This document shows positions 29,893 through 32,129 of a stretch of 32,129 bases of DNA, piece after piece. The notes beneath the pieces are model-generated. The model did not search any database. It had not been told where the DNA came from and worked only from the letters and a program-made list of their open reading frames with translations. Position 1 is the first letter of the stretch; every line of letters begins with the position of its first letter. Source of the DNA: a virus; IMG/VR virus record IMGVR_UViG_3300000216_000008, positions 3,785 through 35,913 of that record. One strand, written 5' to 3'. Both the position numbers and the translations under genes were made by a program.

Positions 29893-30075
29893 TTACCTAA
29901 TCCGTTTGAAGCCATGTGCAGGACAGATCCACCAATCTTTTCTGTTGAGCCATGTCATCCTTTCTTTTTCTGATGTCATTGGTTGTGGCTTGATAATCCG
30001 TCTGGTTTGGAATTTCTGCTTTTTCAAGATTGCTGCCACCATGTCCGGTTTGAATAAAATTGGATGCTCTTTCAT
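29893..30075 (-). pseudogene. Truncated N-terminal remnant of an ASCH-like phage protein
   Basis: The 60 residues MKEHPILFKPDMVAAILKKQ then KFQTRRIIKPQP match the start of a larger phage protein family (about 150-200 residues). That family typically reads RPILF-x-MVRAIL-GRKTQTRRV-KPQP, then CPYG and an RE-containing region. Here the frame stops at HGFKRIR just after a CPAH segment that corresponds to CPYG. No continuing frame was found downstream. It may be a degraded copy or a truly short protein. The remnant reading is inference. Confidence 0.5.
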
Positions 30076-30079
30076 TTTT

Positions 30080-30367
30080 TTATCCTTTCATCTCGTCAAT
30101 TTTTTCATGATGAGGATGTCTATAATTTTTTAAAAACTCTGGCATTTTGGTAAGCTTGCCATCTTTTGTGGCTTGAACTCTTGTGCCAAGCCTGGGCTGG
30201 TTAGGAAACATCTCATCATACTCTTTTAATAAAATAGACATTTGTTTTTGCCAAAGATCAGGCATTGCATGCATCATAACCCTTGGAAGTGTTAAAAAAC
30301 TGGCATAACTAAGCCCAAACCATAGCCATAAATCATCTTTTCCACTGATCTCAATTTTTTTAGACAT
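30080..30367 (-). CDS. Conserved small phage protein, 95 residues
   Basis: This Trp-rich helical protein (SGKDDLWLWFGLSYASFLTL) has a segment MHAMPDLWQKQMSILLKEYDE and a C-terminal stretch ending HHEKIDEMKG. Similar proteins occur beside terminase genes in diverse phages, but no function is known to me. Its start overlaps the end of the upstream gene by 8 bases. It lies just before the truncated ORF. Confidence 0.5.
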   Translation of the reverse strand: MSKKIEISGKDDLWLWFGLSYASFLTLPRVMMHAMPDLWQKQMSILLKEYDEMFPNQPRLGTRVQATKDGKLTKMPEFLKNYRHPHHEKIDEMKG

Positions 30368-30869
30368 AAGGCCTCCCCCACATTACCTGGTACATCGCTG
30401 CAGGGTCCACTCCTCTGAATATTGGTATGTACTCCTGACACGTTGCACACCTGGGCCTCTTACCGCCTATGTGGCACTCATAATAGCAGTCACAATACTC
30501 TGCCCTGTTCTTATCTGACTTTCTTCTCAATACCCGTTTCTTTCTCCTGGGGGTTGGTGTTCCGTTCTTTTTTGCTTCCTCCCTTTCTTTTATAAGCTTT
30601 CTTTTCCTTTTTTTTGCCCTCTTAGCGTTATGCTCCTTCCCGCATTTTTTGCATCGCTTTGATGGGGATCCGTCCCTTTTGTTTTTTATCCTTCCTTCGC
30701 AATCAAGACAAAATGTATACCGGTTCACAACAACTCCATCATCTTCATAGTGCTCTTTGCAGATCAGGCCTGAGTATTTCTTGCCTGACCCCAGGGTTTT
30801 CATTGATACGGTCCTCAAATCTTCTTTTTTTAAGATGCACCCGCATTTACAATGATACTCAATGTCCAT
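30360..30869 (-). CDS. Cys-rich basic protein, zinc-binding
   Basis: This 169-residue protein has many Cys in CxC/CxxC pairs (CKCGC at about 8-12, CLDC near 54-57, CKKCGKEHN near 73-81, CATC near 141-144). A long Lys/Arg-rich centre (KRAKKRKRKLIKEREEAKK) follows, as in nucleic-acid binding proteins. It is the first gene of the leftward operon, just beside the divergent control region, which suits a late regulator or a small HNH-like nuclease that lacks a clear HNH motif. The ribosome site is AAGGAG. Confidence 0.5.
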   Translation of the reverse strand: MDIEYHCKCGCILKKEDLRTVSMKTLGSGKKYSGLICKEHYEDDGVVVNRYTFCLDCEGRIKNKRDGSPSKRCKKCGKEHNAKRAKKRKRKLIKEREEAKKNGTPTPRRKKRVLRRKSDKNRAEYCDCYYECHIGGKRPRCATCQEYIPIFRGVDPAAMYQVMWGRPYV

Positions 30870-30896
30870 AAGCGTCTCCTTTATATAAAGGTTAAA

Positions 30897-30981
30897 TAAC
30901 TACGGATATTATGACCCATAAAAATAAAAAAGTAAAGAAAAATAAAAAAAGCGTAGTTATCTCTTGACAAGACCGTAGTTA
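30897..30981. promoter_or_regulatory. Divergent control region with three CGTAGTTA motifs
   Basis: Three copies of an 8-9-base motif occur. TAACTACGG at 30897-30905 is inverted; CGTAGTTA at 30952-30959 and CCGTAGTTA at 30973-30981 are direct. They lie between leftward and rightward genes. The third copy overlaps the spacer of the rightward promoter, and the first lies just beyond a possible leftward -10 (CATAAT, about 30909-30914). This arrangement is what one would expect for an operator of a shared regulator. The regulator is not in this window. Confidence 0.5.
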
Positions 30982-30992
30982 AGTTGTTATGG
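30964..30992 (+). promoter_or_regulatory. Rightward promoter
   Basis: TTGACA at 30964-30969 is a perfect -35 box. After a 17-base spacer lies TTATGG (30987-30992), a weak -10. Its spacer carries the third CGTAGTTA motif, so a protein bound there would block or reposition polymerase. It would drive the leader peptide, deformylase and membrane protein. Confidence 0.5.
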
Positions 30993-31023
30993 AGTGAGAA
31001 ACAACTTTTAAAAAGGAGACAAT

Positions 31024-31080
31024 ATGAGAATTACAAATCTTTTAACACTTTTTCTTACAAGGGGGGTTCTAAATGATTGA
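31024..31080 (+). CDS. 18-residue leader peptide
   Basis: A short frame, MRITNLLTLFLTRGVLND, has an excellent AAGGAG site upstream and ends with TGA that overlaps the deformylase ATG by 8 bases. The deformylase has only GGGG within the leader, so its translation is probably coupled to this peptide. The peptide is hydrophobic with several Leu and Thr codons. Whether the peptide itself has a function is unknown. Confidence 0.5.
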   Translation: MRITNLLTLFLTRGVLND

Positions 31081-31519
31081 ATCAATAGTAACAGATCGAA
31101 AACAACTGTCTAAGAAGTGCAAGTCTTGCTATTTCATGGATCTTGAGATTATGCAAAATGAATTGATCATCAGAGATATGATTGATACTGCAAAGGCTGC
31201 TGACTCTTGTGTGGGCCTTGCTGCTAATCAGATTGGATCTGAGAAGAGAATCATACTTGTTAAATCGGGTCCTGAATTCATGGTCCTTGTAAATCCTGTT
31301 ATCTTCTGCAGGACTGGTGGTATCCTTTCCCGGGAAGAAACCTGCTTGTCTTTCCCGGGTAAAGTGTTCAGGGTCCGGAGACATAGAAGGATCAAGGTCC
31401 ACTTTCAAAAAGTCACTGGTAGAACTGAGCATATGGAATTTTATGAAGACTATGCCCGTATAGTCCAGCATGAGATTGATCACCTTAACGGAAAACTCAT
31501 GAAAGGAGAAATTCAATAA
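31073..31519 (+). CDS. def: Peptide deformylase
   Basis: This 148-residue protein shows all three deformylase motifs. Motif 1 is GLAANQIG (48-55). Motif 2 is EETCLSFPG with the metal-binding Cys91; the family's EGCLS has Gly where this has Thr. Motif 3 is QHEIDHLNG with His133, Glu134 and His137 (HExDH). It removes the N-formyl group from nascent proteins. It is shorter than the usual 165-190 residues of bacterial enzymes, which is common for phage-encoded forms. Phage copies may assist translation of viral proteins late in infection. Confidence 0.92.
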   Translation: MIESIVTDRKQLSKKCKSCYFMDLEIMQNELIIRDMIDTAKAADSCVGLAANQIGSEKRIILVKSGPEFMVLVNPVIFCRTGGILSREETCLSFPGKVFRVRRHRRIKVHFQKVTGRTEHMEFYEDYARIVQHEIDHLNGKLMKGEIQ

Positions 31520-31836
31520 TGAAAAATTTGAAAATAACTTTTGCAACAATGGTTTGGATTTTGGGTTTGGCTATGGCCGGAGGCGGGGTTAATAATGAAT
31601 CAATAATCGCTCAGTTGTTTCTTTGTGTTGCCGGCGTTGCCCTTTTCGCTGCAGCTTCTGTCTGGCTTATTGAGATACTGGAAGAGAAAGAAGAGAAGTT
31701 TGTAATTGAATTTATGGGGTTCACTCCTCTTCTTCTCTCTGCCCGGGATTATTTCCATGCTTATGAACTTGCGTTTACTGATCATCCTGAAAAAATAATC
31801 GGTGGAGTCATCAAGGCTTCTGAATATCCTGTTTAA
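31519..31836 (+). CDS. Small two-span membrane protein
   Basis: This 105-residue protein has an ATG that shares a base with the stop of the deformylase gene (TAATG); AAAGGAG lies upstream within that gene. Two hydrophobic segments are visible at about 8-24 and 31-52 (LFLCVAGVALFAAASVWLIE). A soluble acidic C-terminus follows. The family is unknown. Coupling to the deformylase suggests co-expression under the same promoter. Confidence 0.55.
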   Translation: MKNLKITFATMVWILGLAMAGGGVNNESIIAQLFLCVAGVALFAAASVWLIEILEEKEEKFVIEFMGFTPLLLSARDYFHAYELAFTDHPEKIIGGVIKASEYPV

Positions 31837-31939
31837 CCTTAACCGGGGGGCTCCTGTAGCCCCCTTTCTTTTTTCTCATATTCCAGCCTATTATCTGCCC
31901 GATCAACAATCCCACAAACAATCCTATTAAAAAATTCAA
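31811..31939 (-). CDS. Small membrane ORF, TTG start
   Basis: A 42-residue frame opens with TTG at 31939, preceded by AAAGGAG ten bases upstream, and overlapping an upstream stop (TTGA). The translation begins (M)NFLIGLFVGLLIGQIIGW, a clear hydrophobic helix, and then a basic tail (MRKKKGGYRS). It runs through the terminator of the convergent genes. The start and topology are suggestive of a real small membrane protein, but the evidence is thin. Confidence 0.35.
   Translation of the reverse strand: MNFLIGLFVGLLIGQIIGWNMRKKKGGYRSPPVKVKQDIQKP
31846..31874 (+). terminator. Intrinsic terminator after the deformylase operon
   Basis: GGGGGCT (31846-31852) and AGCCCCC (31858-31864) form a 7-bp GC-rich stem over a 5-base loop. 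It is followed by TTTCTTTTTT (31865-31874). This is a textbook rho-independent terminator, located ten bases after the membrane protein stop. It isolates the rightward unit from the convergent genes beyond it. Confidence 0.9.
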
Positions 31940-32129
31940 TTTGGTTTCACTCCTTTCGGTACTTCCTGGGCTGCATTAACTTGTTCCAGGGCCATGGTTA
32001 ATACCGTCCTGGCATCGTTTATGGTATTTGTGACTCCCTTAACAACAATCGGTTAAAAATCTTAATGCCATTGCTCCGACCTGTTTCGCCTCATCTGCCA
32101 TTGCCGATTTACTTCCGTTCTTTTTAATC
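31936..32129 (-). pseudogene. Possible frameshifted small gene at the window edge
   Basis: On the minus strand an open frame entering from the window edge (…MADEAKQVGAMALRFLTDCC) stops at 32041-32039. A second frame, offset by one base, continues at once with VVKGVTNTINDARTVLTMAL and ends at 31938-31936, overlapping the TTG of the next small ORF. Together they read as one continuous helical protein broken by a single-base change. A sequencing error or a real frameshift could explain this. The gene runs past the window, so its identity cannot be judged. Confidence 0.3.

Noticed and set aside
31082-31549. Minus-strand frame of 155 codons opposite the deformylase
   Set aside because: The deformylase has all three catalytic motifs on the plus strand. 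The minus frame has none and lacks a ribosome site.
1-32129. CRISPR array or attachment sites
   Set aside because: No regularly spaced repeats were seen, and no integrase, tRNA fragment or long direct repeat is visible.

Overview
This window carries the late, structural half of a tailed bacteriophage or prophage of siphovirus type. The evidence is a terminase, portal, MuF-type minor head protein, scaffold and P22-like coat, then neck and tail-completion genes, a tail-tube protein, a frameshifted tail chaperone, a 1615-residue tape measure protein, and receptor-binding and lysis genes. Almost everything is on the minus strand, read from about 30,870 down to 44. Genes are packed with ATGA, GTGA or TAATG junctions and AAGGAG-type ribosome binding sites. 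The DNA is AT-rich by eye. The host cannot be named from this sequence, and no bacterial chromosomal marker or attachment site is visible.

Layout, in window coordinates. 30,870-31,072 is a divergent control region with three copies of a CGTAGTTA-type motif. To its right, on the plus strand, are a leader peptide, a peptide deformylase and a small membrane protein, ending in a clear terminator, followed by small minus-strand ORFs at the edge. To its left, on the minus strand, come a Cys-rich protein, a small conserved protein, a truncated ORF and a terminator-like hairpin. Then follow the small terminase, large terminase (with a LAGLIDADG intein in its P-loop), portal, small ORFs, minor head protein (with an intein), scaffold and coat. 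Next are accessory and connector proteins, the neck and tail terminator, two zinc-ribbon proteins and two glycosyltransferases. The tail section is the tube protein, the tail chaperone with an A AAA AAC frameshift site, an HNH endonuclease, the tape measure and two large tail/fibre proteins. Small ORFs, an HNH-AP2 endonuclease and a lysis cassette close the map.

The most striking object is the intein in the minor head protein (22,730-23,728, 333 residues). It has no endonuclease domain in its own reading frame. A complete 283-residue endonuclease gene (two helix-turn-helix units, a NUMOD3-like linker and a Vsr/PD-(D/E)XK-like nuclease) lies on the opposite strand inside the intein. Its codons are in exact register with those of the intein. 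The gene has its own apparent promoter (TTGACA, 17 bp, TACATT) and ribosome binding site (GGAGG), and both are written in the antisense of the conserved C-terminal splicing block. The intein would thus be a self-contained two-strand mobile unit: the minus strand encodes protein splicing and the plus strand encodes the nuclease.

Four different selfish nucleases sit in this one late region: LAGLIDADG, the antisense Vsr-like enzyme, HNH and HNH-AP2. The HNH gene begins with a near copy of the tape-measure gene start, suggesting insertion at that site. The two glycosyltransferases directly upstream of the tail-tube gene suggest that a virion protein is glycosylated. All assignments are from reading the sequence and recalling family motifs. 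No database search was run.
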